Assembly: GCA_045646145.1 (NCBI GenBank)
Contig: JAZRKE010000063.1
Span: forward strand, 1 to 28,006
From: SIG565 sp045646145
GTDB taxonomy: Bacteria; Bacillota; Clostridia; Oscillospirales; Acutalibacteraceae
Direction: 5' to 3'
Length of the DNA: 28,006 nucleotides
Notes under the pieces: generated by a model
The model's input: only the letters and a program-made list of their open reading frames with translations
Told to the model about the DNA's origin: nothing
Database searches by the model: none
Translations under genes and position numbers: made by a program
Part shown: positions 15,418 to 22,749 of the stretch, piece after piece
Layout: each line of letters opens with the position of its first letter
Position numbering within the stretch: position 1 is the stretch's first letter

Positions 15418-15594
15418 AAAGTGTATTAAAATTTAATATGGTAGCGTATCTGTTTTGAAGTCCCGGAATCTTCAAAATTCAAACCAAGAAAATTCAATTT
15501 GAATATTCTGGTGTCGCTCAAATGAATACTAAGTAACCTAATATAATAAAAGAACTATAGTAATACTAACTATAATAATATAAATAGCGAATTT
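15418..15594. other. AT-rich intergenic stretch with small inverted repeats
   Basis: No coding potential is seen between the two minus-strand genes. The stretch contains an 8-bp perfect inverted repeat (15453-15460 with 15470-15477, 9-nt loop) without a T-run, several overlapping TTCAA/TTGAA motifs near 15470-15505, and a weak terminator-like hairpin nearer the ECF gene. Confidence 0.5.
15545..15574 (-). terminator. Weak candidate terminator of the B12 uptake operon
   Basis: A 6-bp AT-rich stem (15556-15561 with 15569-15574) is followed on the minus strand by GTTCTTTTATT. The stem is short and AT-rich, so termination may be inefficient. Confidence 0.35.
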
Positions 15595-16122
15595 TCATCC
15601 TCGCGGTTTATGGGTTTTCTTCAAAGCCTCAATGCATGGCGTAAAGGCGAAATACACCAGAATAAAATTGGCGACACAATGGATAATATCATACGGTATA
15701 CCTTGTATTATCCAGCCTATTCCCACCGCCACACCATCGGTTACAAAATACGGTAGGCTGCAAAGCGTACCAAAAAATAGCCCGAAAAATGCCGCTAATA
15801 TGGCATTCAATAAGGGGGTTGCAAATCGGCGGGTGAGCATTACGGCAACTACCAGAATCGCCCAGACGTAAAGGTACATTATGTTCCAAAGCCCTATTCC
15901 GTGAAAAAGCAACTCTAAAGCGACGAATATGTAAACACTTATAAGGCTTTTCATACCGAAAACGGTGGCGGTAACGATTATAAGCACCGACACAAGCTCT
16001 ACATTAGGCAGCACTGCAAGAGCAATTTGTACCACGAACATAAGTGTGCCCAAAAGCGCTAGAATTAAATATGTTCTGAGCGGTGTTTTAGGACGCGAAA
16101 CCTGTTGTGTAGACCGCTTCAT
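15595..16122 (-). CDS. ECF transporter S component, probably cobalamin-specific
   Basis: S components are small membrane proteins that bind a vitamin and dock onto a shared energising module (EcfT plus two ATPases), which is not encoded in this window. The start is the ATG at 16122 (MKRSTQQ) because GGAGGG lies 5 nt upstream. The in-frame ATG at 16134 contains that SD. The 175 residues have about five or six hydrophobic segments (near 17-40, 40-60, 60-80, 85-105, 110-130 and 140-165), and the protein lacks any ATPase or periplasmic domain. It overlaps the upstream DUF4430 gene by 35 nt and is under the same cobalamin riboswitch, so cobalamin or a corrinoid precursor is the likely substrate. 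The family call is from overall pattern; specificity is inferred from the riboswitch. Confidence 0.75.
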   Translation of the reverse strand: MKRSTQQVSRPKTPLRTYLILALLGTLMFVVQIALAVLPNVELVSVLIIVTATVFGMKSLISVYIFVALELLFHGIGLWNIMYLYVWAILVVAVMLTRRFATPLLNAILAAFFGLFFGTLCSLPYFVTDGVAVGIGWIIQGIPYDIIHCVANFILVYFAFTPCIEALKKTHKPRG

Positions 16123-16486
16123 ACTTCCCTCCATCAGTAATGGGCAGTTCGTTCATACCGACACTCGCCATGGCGCCGTCGGCATTAATGCACCACCAGC
16201 CGCCATCCACATTATAGTCGGCGGTAACACCCTTAATGGTGGTATAAAGTCCCGACGCATCGTAGGTAATAATCCCCTCGTTTACAAGAGCACCCGCCAG
16301 ATACTCTTCATCTGTGTCGATTTCAATCACCTCACTCGTTTTATCCTTGTAAACTATTGTGAAGGTAATTTCCTTTTTGCCATCCTGTGTTTCAAGTCTG
16401 TTATTTACCCAAAGCAGACCTGCAAGGGCAATAACCACCACCAAAACTAACGATAGCGCTACTGTGATTTTTGTTTTTCTGGACAT
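16088..16486 (-). CDS. DUF4430 (transcobalamin C-terminal-like) surface protein
   Basis: The 132-residue protein has an N-terminal membrane anchor (about 7-27) and an extracytoplasmic domain of the DUF4430 type, a fold related to the C-terminal beta-domain of transcobalamin and intrinsic factor. The typical ending is visible: GGWWCINADGA, then ITDGGKYEAVYT. The start is set at 16486 (MSRKTK) because AGGAGG lies 8 nt upstream. An in-frame ATG at 16543 would lie inside the leader structure and has no SD. It is the first gene after a cobalamin riboswitch, with the ECF S component overlapping its 3' end. It probably captures corrinoid outside the membrane and presents it to the S component. That role is inference. 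Confidence 0.85.
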   Translation of the reverse strand: MSRKTKITVALSLVLVVVIALAGLLWVNNRLETQDGKKEITFTIVYKDKTSEVIEIDTDEEYLAGALVNEGIITYDASGLYTTIKGVTADYNVDGGWWCINADGAMASVGMNELPITDGGKYEAVYTTGFAS

Positions 16487-16490
16487 AAAA

Positions 16491-16538
16491 AAGTCCTCCT
16501 TATATGGTATTACTAAACAACCGATACAAAGAGGACTT
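16491..16538 (-). promoter_or_regulatory. Expression-platform hairpin sequestering the DUF4430 SD
   Basis: In the minus-strand RNA, AAGTCCTC (16538..16531) can pair perfectly with GAGGACTT (16498..16491), burying most of the AGGAGG SD. The segment next to the anti-SD, CTTTGTATCG (16531..16522), can instead pair over 10 bp (one G-U) with CGGTACAAAG (16616..16607), just 3' of the riboswitch core. This gives a mutually exclusive, translation-level switch. There is no terminator with a T-run in the leader. Confidence 0.6.
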
Positions 16539-16617
16539 GGCACTTAATTTTAACTCCGTATACCGCCAAAGTGAAAACGCCGTACTGCGACCAATTACTC
16601 GTGGTGCTTTGTACCGA

Positions 16618-16790
16618 TACCCTAAAGCAAGTCTTCCGACTAAGAGTCAACGCCCCGTTTAGCCTTCCCAATTTCTCAGTGGCACAATAAAACGGCGCTC
16701 GTCCTCACGGCGACGAGTTCGTGGGAGATTTTCACTCCGCTTCCTTTTTAAACCGCTCATTACAAGCGGTACTCTAAGGCCTTTATTTAG
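16618..16790 (-). ncRNA. Cobalamin (AdoCbl/B12) riboswitch
   Basis: The minus-strand RNA carries the conserved core in order. A TTAAAAAGGAAGCGG segment followed by AGTGAAAATCTCC lies at about 16752-16722. GCCACTG, then GGGAAGGC, runs from 16683 to 16662. The B12 box, AGTCGGAAGACTTGCTT, lies at 16641..16625 and resembles the consensus RGYCAGGAGACCTGCC. A P2-like hairpin precedes the core at about 16751-16770. TAAAG near 16787..16783 can pair with CTTTA near 16627..16623 as the closing stem. It lies in the leader of the DUF4430/ECF genes. High cobalamin is expected to lower their expression. Confidence 0.9.
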
Positions 16791-16797
16791 CGTTTAT

Positions 16798-16826
16798 ATT
16801 TTAGCATTAAATCGCGGTAATGTCAA
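16798..16826 (-). promoter_or_regulatory. Sigma-A promoter of the riboswitch-controlled operon
   Basis: On the minus strand, -35 TTGACA (16826..16821, perfect) and -10 TAAAAT (16803..16798) have a 17-nt spacer. The -35 lies inside the last codons of the upstream ABC ATPase gene. Transcription would start near 16790, exactly where the riboswitch begins. Confidence 0.85.
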
Positions 16827-17370
16827 CAGTTCTCGCTCCCAGTCGCTGAGAATCCTCCGGAGAGTGCGACACCGCAATTAAAATTTTACCTTTTGTTTTT
16901 TTATTTATAAACTCGGTGGTTTTCTCGATATTGGCATTGTCAAGCCCCGAGAAAGCCTCGTCGAGAATATAGATATCAGCGTCTCGTGATAGCGCCCTCG
17001 CAAGCGATACCCGCCTTGCCATACCGCCCGAAAGCTCACTCGGATAAAGCCCTGCGGCTTCTATGAGCCCTAAACTGTTAAGGCTTTCTCGCGCCGTTTT
17101 TTCATCGGTAAAAAGGGTTAAATTCTCCATCACCGTCTTAAAGGGCAGGAGCCTGTCCTCTTGAAAAACGGTAGAAATTTTAGCGTTTTCGGTATCTACC
17201 GTGCCTCTATCTGCCTTTTCAAGCCCCATAATAAGACGCAGCAGTGTTGTTTTACCCACACCCGATGGACCGCTTAAGGCAATGCGCTCACCGCCCGCAA
17301 TAGTGAGGTTAAAATTTTCAAAAATCCTATGCTCACCGTAGGAAAAGGAAAGGTTATTTATTTTAATCAA
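16807..17370 (-). CDS. ABC transporter ATP-binding protein (NitT/TauT type)
   Basis: This is the energising subunit of the importer formed with the two upstream genes. The 187-residue protein is a short but complete ATPase. It has Walker A GPSGVGKT (about 33-40), Q-loop VFQEDRLLPFKTV, signature LSGGMARRVSLARAL, Walker B ADIYILDEAF and the H-loop AVSHSPED. The QEDRLLPW-like Q-loop is characteristic of the SsuB/TauB/NrtD subfamily. The start is placed at a TTG at 17370, which overlaps the TGA of the permease gene (TTGA) with an AAGGAG SD 8 nt upstream. Conventional calling would extend it 7 codons to another TTG that lacks an SD. The substrate is unknown. Confidence 0.9.
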   Translation of the reverse strand: MIKINNLSFSYGEHRIFENFNLTIAGGERIALSGPSGVGKTTLLRLIMGLEKADRGTVDTENAKISTVFQEDRLLPFKTVMENLTLFTDEKTARESLNSLGLIEAAGLYPSELSGGMARRVSLARALSRDADIYILDEAFSGLDNANIEKTTEFINKKTKGKILIAVSHSPEDSQRLGARTVDITAI

Positions 17371-18116
17371 TACTTTCTCTCCTTCCAGCAAAGCCTTAAT
17401 ATGTTTTCGAGTATCAAACTCAAAATTATTACGGTTAGTGTTACGGCGAAAACCTGTTCATAGTCAATAGTGGCTCTGGCGCCTGAGAGCAGCGCACCAA
17501 GGCTGCCCGAGGGGTTGCAGATAACCTCTGCCGCTATACCCGATTTCCACGCGATACCAAGCCCCGTAACCGACGCCTCCCTTAAAAACGGCAGAACGGT
17601 TGGAATTTTAATGTGTTTAAGAATTCCCCACCTGTTCATGCCGAAAACGGTTGCCATTTCAATGCTTTTATTGTCAACCGAGCATAATCCCGCATCGATA
17701 TGGCTTTTGATTATGGGAAAAACCATTAAAAACGAGATAAAGGGCGGCAGAAAGGCGGTGGGAATCCACAGCCACGCTATTATAATAAATGCCGCAACCG
17801 GCACCGAACGAATAATGTGAAATATCGGCGCTGAGAGAATTTTAAAGCCCACCGAAAGATTGGCTAATATTCCGCAAAGAGTTCCTACTATAATTGCAGC
17901 GACGAAGCCAAGTACAATATGAAAAAGTGATGTGCCGACAGCCTCCCAAAACGCTATGTCAGAAAGGTTTTCGGTAAATGTTCTTAAGGTATCAAGCGGT
18001 AGGGGTATCTTAAGTAAGAGCCCTCTATTTGCAAGTGAGCCCAAAATATGCCATAATATTATCCAGATTAAAACAGAGCCTGCCGAAAGGGCAGGCTTTC
18101 TAATTTTATTTTTCAT
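17367..18116 (-). CDS. ABC transporter permease (NitT/TauT type)
   Basis: This is the membrane subunit of a binding-protein-dependent importer. The start is the ATG at 18116 (MKNKIRKP), which overlaps the 3' end of the substrate-binding protein gene by 11 nt. A GGAGAAG sequence lies upstream. The 249 residues hold about six hydrophobic segments. The family's cytoplasmic EAA loop appears as a variant around the EMATVFGMNRWGILKHIKIPTVLPF region, in which AxxxGMxxWxxLxxIxIPxxLP is recognisable and contacts the ATPase. The overlapping arrangement of all three genes indicates a coupled operon. Substrates of this family include nitrate, taurine, alkanesulfonates, riboflavin and thiamine precursors; none can be picked from the sequence. 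Confidence 0.9.
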   Translation of the reverse strand: MKNKIRKPALSAGSVLIWIILWHILGSLANRGLLLKIPLPLDTLRTFTENLSDIAFWEAVGTSLFHIVLGFVAAIIVGTLCGILANLSVGFKILSAPIFHIIRSVPVAAFIIIAWLWIPTAFLPPFISFLMVFPIIKSHIDAGLCSVDNKSIEMATVFGMNRWGILKHIKIPTVLPFLREASVTGLGIAWKSGIAAEVICNPSGSLGALLSGARATIDYEQVFAVTLTVIILSLILENILRLCWKERKY

Positions 18117-19083
18117 ACCAAAAATCTTCTCCGGGAAGTTTTCCGCCAACCGATTTTGCGTCGGCGGTATACATTACATTAAGGAATCCCGAAAATTTAG
18201 TTTTCATTTCGTTTCCGTCAATATAGCAAAGTCCAACATAAGGCAGAGCAGCCTTTGCCACGGCGGCCTTTGCTACAATACCGTATTTTTCGCACAGTGC
18301 AGATGTAGTATCGGCGTTAGCCTGAGCCTTCTCTATAGAAGCCTTATAGTCGGTAAGGAAGTTTTCCACAGCCTTGGGATTAGCCTCTAAAAACTCATTT
18401 CTTACAATTACGCAACCCTGCATTAAGGCACTCTCACTATCAATTTTATTCCATTCTTCGGTAAGATTGAGCGCGAGCTTTGAGCCCTCGTATTTCATAG
18501 TAATGGAGGTGGCAACCGGCTGGGGGGAAATTATAACCGCATCGGGCTCGGTAGACCACACACCTACAAGCTCGGTGCCCTCGGCTTTGAATTCTATCTG
18601 AACATCGGTATCCTTATTTATTCCGTTTTTCTCTAAGATATAGTTGATAATATACTCAGGGTTAGAGCCCTGACCTGTGGTGTAAATCTTTTTACCCTTT
18701 AATTCGGCAACCGAATTAATTTCGGTGCCCTTGTTGGTAAGAACATAGAGCACGCCGAGTGTATTAACTGCCAAAACCTTAACACCGCCCTGAGTTTTGT
18801 TATAGAGCGTTGCGGCAAGGTTGGTGGGAACTGCGGCAATGTCGGCTTCCTTGTTGGAAATTTTAGATACAATTTCGGTAGGTGCGGCAACAGCAGTGAA
18901 TTTATAATTCTCTTTACCCTCACCCTTTTCGGCTACATCCATTAAATTAACTGCACCTATACCTGTAGGACCTGTCAGAACAAAAACATTAATATCTGTT
19001 TTTTCTGCCGGTATATTCGCGGCGCATCCGCAAACCGAAAATACCAATAATAAAGCCATTAATAAACTTACAATTTTTTTCAT
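18106..19083 (-). CDS. ABC transporter substrate-binding lipoprotein (NitT/TauT, SsuA/THI5-like)
   Basis: This is the extracytoplasmic receptor of the importer. The N terminus is a lipoprotein signal: a Lys-rich start, a hydrophobic core and lipobox VCGC with the lipidated cysteine at about residue 19. The mature part is a two-lobe periplasmic-binding fold. VFVLTGPTGIGAVNLMDVAE near the start is followed by KEADIAAVPTNLAATLYNKTQGG and VAELKGKKIYTTGQGSNPEYIINYILEKNGI, a pattern typical of SsuA/THI5-like proteins. The start is the ATG at 19083, with an AGGTGA SD. A GTG three codons upstream overlaps that SD. It is the first gene of the operon, with its own promoter. The ligand is not identifiable. 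Confidence 0.88.
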   Translation of the reverse strand: MKKIVSLLMALLLVFSVCGCAANIPAEKTDINVFVLTGPTGIGAVNLMDVAEKGEGKENYKFTAVAAPTEIVSKISNKEADIAAVPTNLAATLYNKTQGGVKVLAVNTLGVLYVLTNKGTEINSVAELKGKKIYTTGQGSNPEYIINYILEKNGINKDTDVQIEFKAEGTELVGVWSTEPDAVIISPQPVATSITMKYEGSKLALNLTEEWNKIDSESALMQGCVIVRNEFLEANPKAVENFLTDYKASIEKAQANADTTSALCEKYGIVAKAAVAKAALPYVGLCYIDGNEMKTKFSGFLNVMYTADAKSVGGKLPGEDFWYEK

Positions 19084-19119
19084 TTTAATCACCTGATTGC
19101 TAAAATTTTAACTAACTTT

Positions 19120-19148
19120 ATTTTATAACTTTTATTCCGATTTGTCAA
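19120..19148 (-). promoter_or_regulatory. Sigma-A promoter of the ABC importer operon
   Basis: On the minus strand, -35 TTGACA (19148..19143) and -10 TAAAAT (19125..19120) have a 17-nt spacer. It is divergent from the glycoside hydrolase promoter. Confidence 0.8.
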
Positions 19149-19191
19149 TCAGAGCAGGTAACTTTATTTATACTTTTTTGTGAGAAAATTA

Positions 19192-19220
19192 TTGCTTTTC
19201 AAATTAAAGTGTGTTATTAT
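19192..19220 (+). promoter_or_regulatory. Sigma-A promoter of the GHL6-like gene
   Basis: -35 TTGCTT (19192-19197) and -10 TATTAT (19215-19220) have a 17-nt spacer, 32 nt before the start codon. Confidence 0.55.
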
Positions 19221-19251
19221 ACCCTTGAATAATAACGAAAGGTGCTTTACT

Positions 19252-21204
19252 ATGGAAAGAAAGAAAAGAAAAGACTCTTTTTTCGGTCTGCATTTTGATT
19301 TTCACGCCGAGCCCGAAAGGTGTAAAGGGCATATTCTAGGTGAAAATTTAAAGGAAGAGGATATAAAGAAAATCTGCCGCGAAATTAAGCCTGATTTTAT
19401 TCAGATAGACTGTAAGGGCCATCCGGGTTATGCCTCGTACCCGACAAAACTCGGTAATGCTATGCCCCACTTTGCTAAGGACACTCTGGCTGTTTGGCGC
19501 AAGGCAACTGCCGAAGAGGGTGTGGCTTTGTATGTGCACTATTCGGGCGTACGTGATTTCAGATATGTTCGCCAGCAGGAGCCCGAGCAGGCGGCAATGC
19601 GTATTGACGGAACATATATGGACGAGGATATCTGCCCGTTTAAAGACAAATACCGTGATGAGCTGCTTATTCCGCAGTTGCTCGAAATCGCTTCCTACGG
19701 CGTTGACGGCATCTGGGTTGACGGAGATTGTTGGGGAGTTAAGATTGGCTACCATCCCGATGTTATGAGGCAGTTTGAAGAGGAATACGGGGTTAGCATC
19801 AGCGAAAATCCGCCGCAGAAATACGGCGACCCGTATTACGAGGAATACCGTGAATTCCATCGTGAAGCCTTCCGCCGTCACCTTAAAAAATACTGTGACG
19901 CCGTTCACGAGAAATACCCCAATTTCCAGATAGCTTCCAACTGGGCATACAGCGAAGAGATGCCCGAAAAGGTAAACACCCCTGTTGACTTTTTATCGGG
20001 TGACTATGCACCACTTAACTCGGTTGAAAACGTACAGTTTTCTGCCCGTATTATCGCCGCGCAGGATACACCTTGGGATTTAATGTCCTGGGGCTTCCGT
20101 CAGGAAGGTGAATTGCACTGCAACAAGCATCCCGAGCAGTTAAAGCAGGAGGCTTCTGCCGTAATGATGCTCGGCGGCGCATACCAGAACTACATAATGC
20201 AGCGCAGAGATACTTCCCCAAAGCTTCAATGCGTACTTAATATGAAGTCTGTAGCTGAATATTGCCGTGAGCGTCAGCCCTTCTGTAAGGGTATTAAAAA
20301 TCTGCCTGAAGCGGTAATTTACAATTCAACCATCGACCACTACGCAGAAATCCCCTACCCGTTCTCAAACGGTAAGGCTTACTATTCTATCCGTGGTATA
20401 TCAAAGCTGCTTTCCCGTGCAGGAATTTGCTATGATATTCGTGAGGAGCACAACCTTTTTGATAGAATTGACTCCTTCCCCGTGGTAATCGTGCCCGAGG
20501 TTAACACCCATTTCGGTAAAAATGACGTTGAAATTTTATCTGCCTTTGCAGAAAACGGCGGTACTCTCGTGCTCACAGGTATTAAAACTCTGCATCTCTT
20601 TAAAGACCGTCTGAACCTTACTCTCGGTGAAGTAAGCAAAAACGAATTCACCAACCTATCTTTAGGCGACGGCTTTTGGTCAGCGATAGAAACCCGCAAC
20701 TGCGCCGTAGAGGGCGACGATATACTCGCCTACTCTGCTTACCGTGAGGATGAAGAGAGACAGGAGAAATGGTATCCCATTGCCGCCGCTAAAAAGGTCG
20801 GCAACGGCACCGTAATTTTAATTGGTACCGACATAGGCAAGGCGAGTGATACCCATATGACCGTTACTGCCCGTAAGATAATGGAAAAGCTTTTGGATTA
20901 TTACACCCCTGCCGCTCGTATTGAGGGTACGCGTTTTTGCAATATTAATGTTGCCGAAAAAGACGGAAAGCGCCTTATTCACCTGTTTAATACTTCGGGT
21001 GAACACAACAACGCCCTTGTTGATAACACCGATGAAATTTTACCGCTTTACAACTTAAAACTGAAGCTAAACCTCGATAAAGCGCCTAAGACTGCTGTTT
21101 GGCAGCCCGACGGCACACCGCTCGAAATTAAAAAGGCGGATAATGAATATGAAATTGCACTGCCGCCGCTGCACATACACAGTATAGTTGAATTGGAGTT
21201 TTAA
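19252..21204 (+). CDS. GHL6-like glycoside hydrolase (fucosidase/GH42-like architecture)
   Basis: The start is the ATG at 19252 (MERKKRKD), with an AAAGGTG SD. An upstream in-frame ATG at 19180 precedes the promoter. The 650-residue protein has three parts. An N-terminal TIM barrel (about 1-340) carries GLHFDFHA, IQIDCKGHPG and GVDGIWVDGDCWG and resembles the hypothetical glycosyl hydrolase family GHL6. A flavodoxin-like/GATase-like domain (about 365-530, VVIVPEVNTHFG...GGTLVLTG) resembles the trimerisation domain of GH42 beta-galactosidases. A small C-terminal beta domain ends near LHIHSIVELEF. There is no signal peptide, so it probably acts on imported oligosaccharides in the cytoplasm. Asp residues in WVDGD are candidate catalytic residues. 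The substrate is unknown; the nearby nagA and ROK remnant suggest host glycans. Confidence 0.75.
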   Translation: MERKKRKDSFFGLHFDFHAEPERCKGHILGENLKEEDIKKICREIKPDFIQIDCKGHPGYASYPTKLGNAMPHFAKDTLAVWRKATAEEGVALYVHYSGVRDFRYVRQQEPEQAAMRIDGTYMDEDICPFKDKYRDELLIPQLLEIASYGVDGIWVDGDCWGVKIGYHPDVMRQFEEEYGVSISENPPQKYGDPYYEEYREFHREAFRRHLKKYCDAVHEKYPNFQIASNWAYSEEMPEKVNTPVDFLSGDYAPLNSVENVQFSARIIAAQDTPWDLMSWGFRQEGELHCNKHPEQLKQEASAVMMLGGAYQNYIMQRRDTSPKLQCVLNMKSVAEYCRERQPFCKGIKNLPEAVIYNSTIDHYAEIPYPFSNGKAYYSIRGISKLLSRAGICYDIREEHNLFDRIDSFPVVIVPEVNTHFGKNDVEILSAFAENGGTLVLTGIKTLHLFKDRLNLTLGEVSKNEFTNLSLGDGFWSAIETRNCAVEGDDILAYSAYREDEERQEKWYPIAAAKKVGNGTVILIGTDIGKASDTHMTVTARKIMEKLLDYYTPAARIEGTRFCNINVAEKDGKRLIHLFNTSGEHNNALVDNTDEILPLYNLKLKLNLDKAPKTAVWQPDGTPLEIKKADNEYEIALPPLHIHSIVELEF

Positions 21205-21209
21205 AAAAA

Positions 21210-21245
21210 CAGCCCCGAAGTTAAACTTCGGGGCTGAATTTTTGT
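21210..21245. terminator. Bidirectional terminator between the GHL6-like gene and the nagA unit
   Basis: An 11-bp perfect GC-rich stem (21210-21220 with 21226-21236) with a 5-nt loop is followed by AATTTTTG on the plus strand and TTTTTTTAAA on the minus strand. It serves both convergent transcription units. Confidence 0.9.
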
Positions 21246-21584
21246 TATTTAGTTTTTGGAAGACTTGCCGCCGCTACCGACTGACCTACTCTTCTTGATT
21301 TTTCATCGGGAATATGAAGTTTAATTTTCTCAGAAAGCTCGGGGAATTCGGTATCTAACACCTCTTGTGCTTTACCCAGAAGAATTACACCATCATCCCC
21401 TAATAACACGTCCCATTATAAGAACGTGCCTTATATCGTAAAATTCGGCATAATAAGCGATAGTGTAGCCCTTATTTCTGATGACCGCAATTACTATATC
21501 CTGACCGTCTTCTTTTGTAGCCTCGCGCATTCGCGAACAACCAAAGACATCGGCTGAAAATTCGGGTCTAATTTTGCATTTACC
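21245..21584 (-). pseudogene. Truncated, frameshifted ROK-family sugar kinase (C-terminal part only)
   Basis: Directly after the nagA stop, the minus strand reads in the nagA frame for about 60 codons, including DIVIAVIRNKGYTIAYY and AEFYDIRHVLIMGRV, then hits a TGA. One frame over, it continues as LLGDDGVILLGKAQEVLDTE, FPELSEKIKLHIPDEKSRRV and GQSVAAASLPKTK, then TAA. The joined peptide matches the C-terminal end of ROK proteins (sugar kinases such as N-acetylglucosamine or N-acetylmannosamine kinase). The break lies near 21404-21411 and is explained by loss of one GT from a GTGT run. The N-terminal two-thirds, including the ATP-binding and zinc-binding regions, is absent, because nagA occupies that position. 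It is therefore a dead remnant, and the joint with nagA suggests a deletion. Confidence is high for pseudogene status and good for the family. Confidence 0.8.
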
Positions 21585-22727
21585 TTAAGCTTCATATTTG
21601 GTTTCGCCTCCGATGATAGTTTTTAATACGTTAAATTCCGCATCCGTAATAATTATATCGGCATCCTTGCCTGTCTCGAGGGAGCCCTTTTTATCGGCTA
21701 CACCGATAGCGGTTGCCGGATTGAGTGATGCTCCGTTAACGCACTCATAAAGCGGAATGCTCGAATTCTTAAACACATTATTTACACCCTTATTAAGCCC
21801 TAAAGCACTGCCTGCAACGGTACCATCGGTAAGGCGGCAAACTATATCGCGGTAAACAATTTTATTGCCGCCCAGAGTGTATTCGCCATATGGCAGTCCG
21901 CCTGCGGGCAGACAGTCGGTAATAAAGCAGAGCTTTCTTCCCTTTAACTTCCATAAAACGTCATAAAAGCAGGGCAAAACATGGAAGGTGTCGGCAATAA
22001 GCTCACAGGTAACGTCGCTATCAAGCGCGGCTGTTACAACACCTGGGGCTCTATGAGCAAGCGGCGTCATAGCGTTAAACAGATGTGTTACGTGGGCTAT
22101 ACCCGCGGCAATACCCGCCTTTGCGGTCTCATAGTCAGCAGAGGTGTGTCCCATAGAAATCACCACCTGCGTATCCCTTACAATTTCTCTTATAGCCGCG
22201 AAATCGTCGGTATCGGTTTCGGGAGCGAGGGTGATAATTTTAATAATATCGGCAAATTCCTTAACAAACTTTGCATCGGGCTTTAATATGTATTTTGGGT
22301 CCTGAGCGCCCTTTTTAGCCTCACTTATAAACGGGCCTTCGGCATGGCAGCCGAGAATGTGTGCACCATTCCAATTTTTGCTCTCCTCTTTAAGGTTGCG
22401 ACAAACTTGGAGTGCTTTTTTTATAACGGTCATATCCACCGTCATTGTAGTGGGCAGATATCCGGTAACACCGTTTTTAAGCAGCCCTTCAGAAATTATA
22501 CGAATACTTTCTTCTTCGCCATCGCACACATCCTTGCCCAAATACCCATGTATATGAATATCAATAAGACCGGGGGCTACATAACCGCCGTTTGCATCAA
22601 TAATCTCGGCATTTTCAGGAACCTGCTCATTTTTTACAATACCCTCTATTTTATCGGTATAAAGCACCGCCATGCCCCCGGCTACACGGCCTTTAAGAAT
22701 TACCTTTCCGTTAATTATTGCTTTCAT
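21585..22727 (-). CDS. nagA: N-acetylglucosamine-6-phosphate deacetylase
   Basis: This amidohydrolase-superfamily enzyme removes acetate from GlcNAc-6-phosphate to give glucosamine-6-phosphate, feeding amino-sugar catabolism and cell-wall recycling in the cytoplasm. The start is the ATG at 22727 (MKAIING), with a GAGGGGGG SD. The in-frame start at 22754 lacks one. The 380 residues match the family. HIHG (about 58-61) begins the barrel, HAEGPF holds the conserved metal-binding Glu, MGHTSAD and THLFNAM supply the metal-binding histidines, and FITDCLPAGG holds the catalytic Asp. It is preceded by a promoter overlain by two direct repeats and by the PfkB-AraC regulator gene. NagB is not in the window. 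Confidence 0.94.
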   Translation of the reverse strand: MKAIINGKVILKGRVAGGMAVLYTDKIEGIVKNEQVPENAEIIDANGGYVAPGLIDIHIHGYLGKDVCDGEEESIRIISEGLLKNGVTGYLPTTMTVDMTVIKKALQVCRNLKEESKNWNGAHILGCHAEGPFISEAKKGAQDPKYILKPDAKFVKEFADIIKIITLAPETDTDDFAAIREIVRDTQVVISMGHTSADYETAKAGIAAGIAHVTHLFNAMTPLAHRAPGVVTAALDSDVTCELIADTFHVLPCFYDVLWKLKGRKLCFITDCLPAGGLPYGEYTLGGNKIVYRDIVCRLTDGTVAGSALGLNKGVNNVFKNSSIPLYECVNGASLNPATAIGVADKKGSLETGKDADIIITDAEFNVLKTIIGGETKYEA

Positions 22728-22749
22728 AAATACCCCCCTCTTTTGTGTG

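Noticed and set aside
15965..16450. 161-codon open frame on the plus strand
   Set aside because: It is antisense to the DUF4430 and ECF genes, which have SDs, a promoter and a riboswitch on the minus strand.
16750..16770. Hairpin as a terminator for the ABC importer operon
   Set aside because: The stem is followed on the minus strand by TTTAAAAAGG rather than a T-run, and it fits the P2 position of the cobalamin riboswitch.
19348..19908. Long open frame (186 codons) on the minus strand
   Set aside because: It is fully antisense to the GHL6-like gene, has no SD, and its translation shows no recognisable domain.
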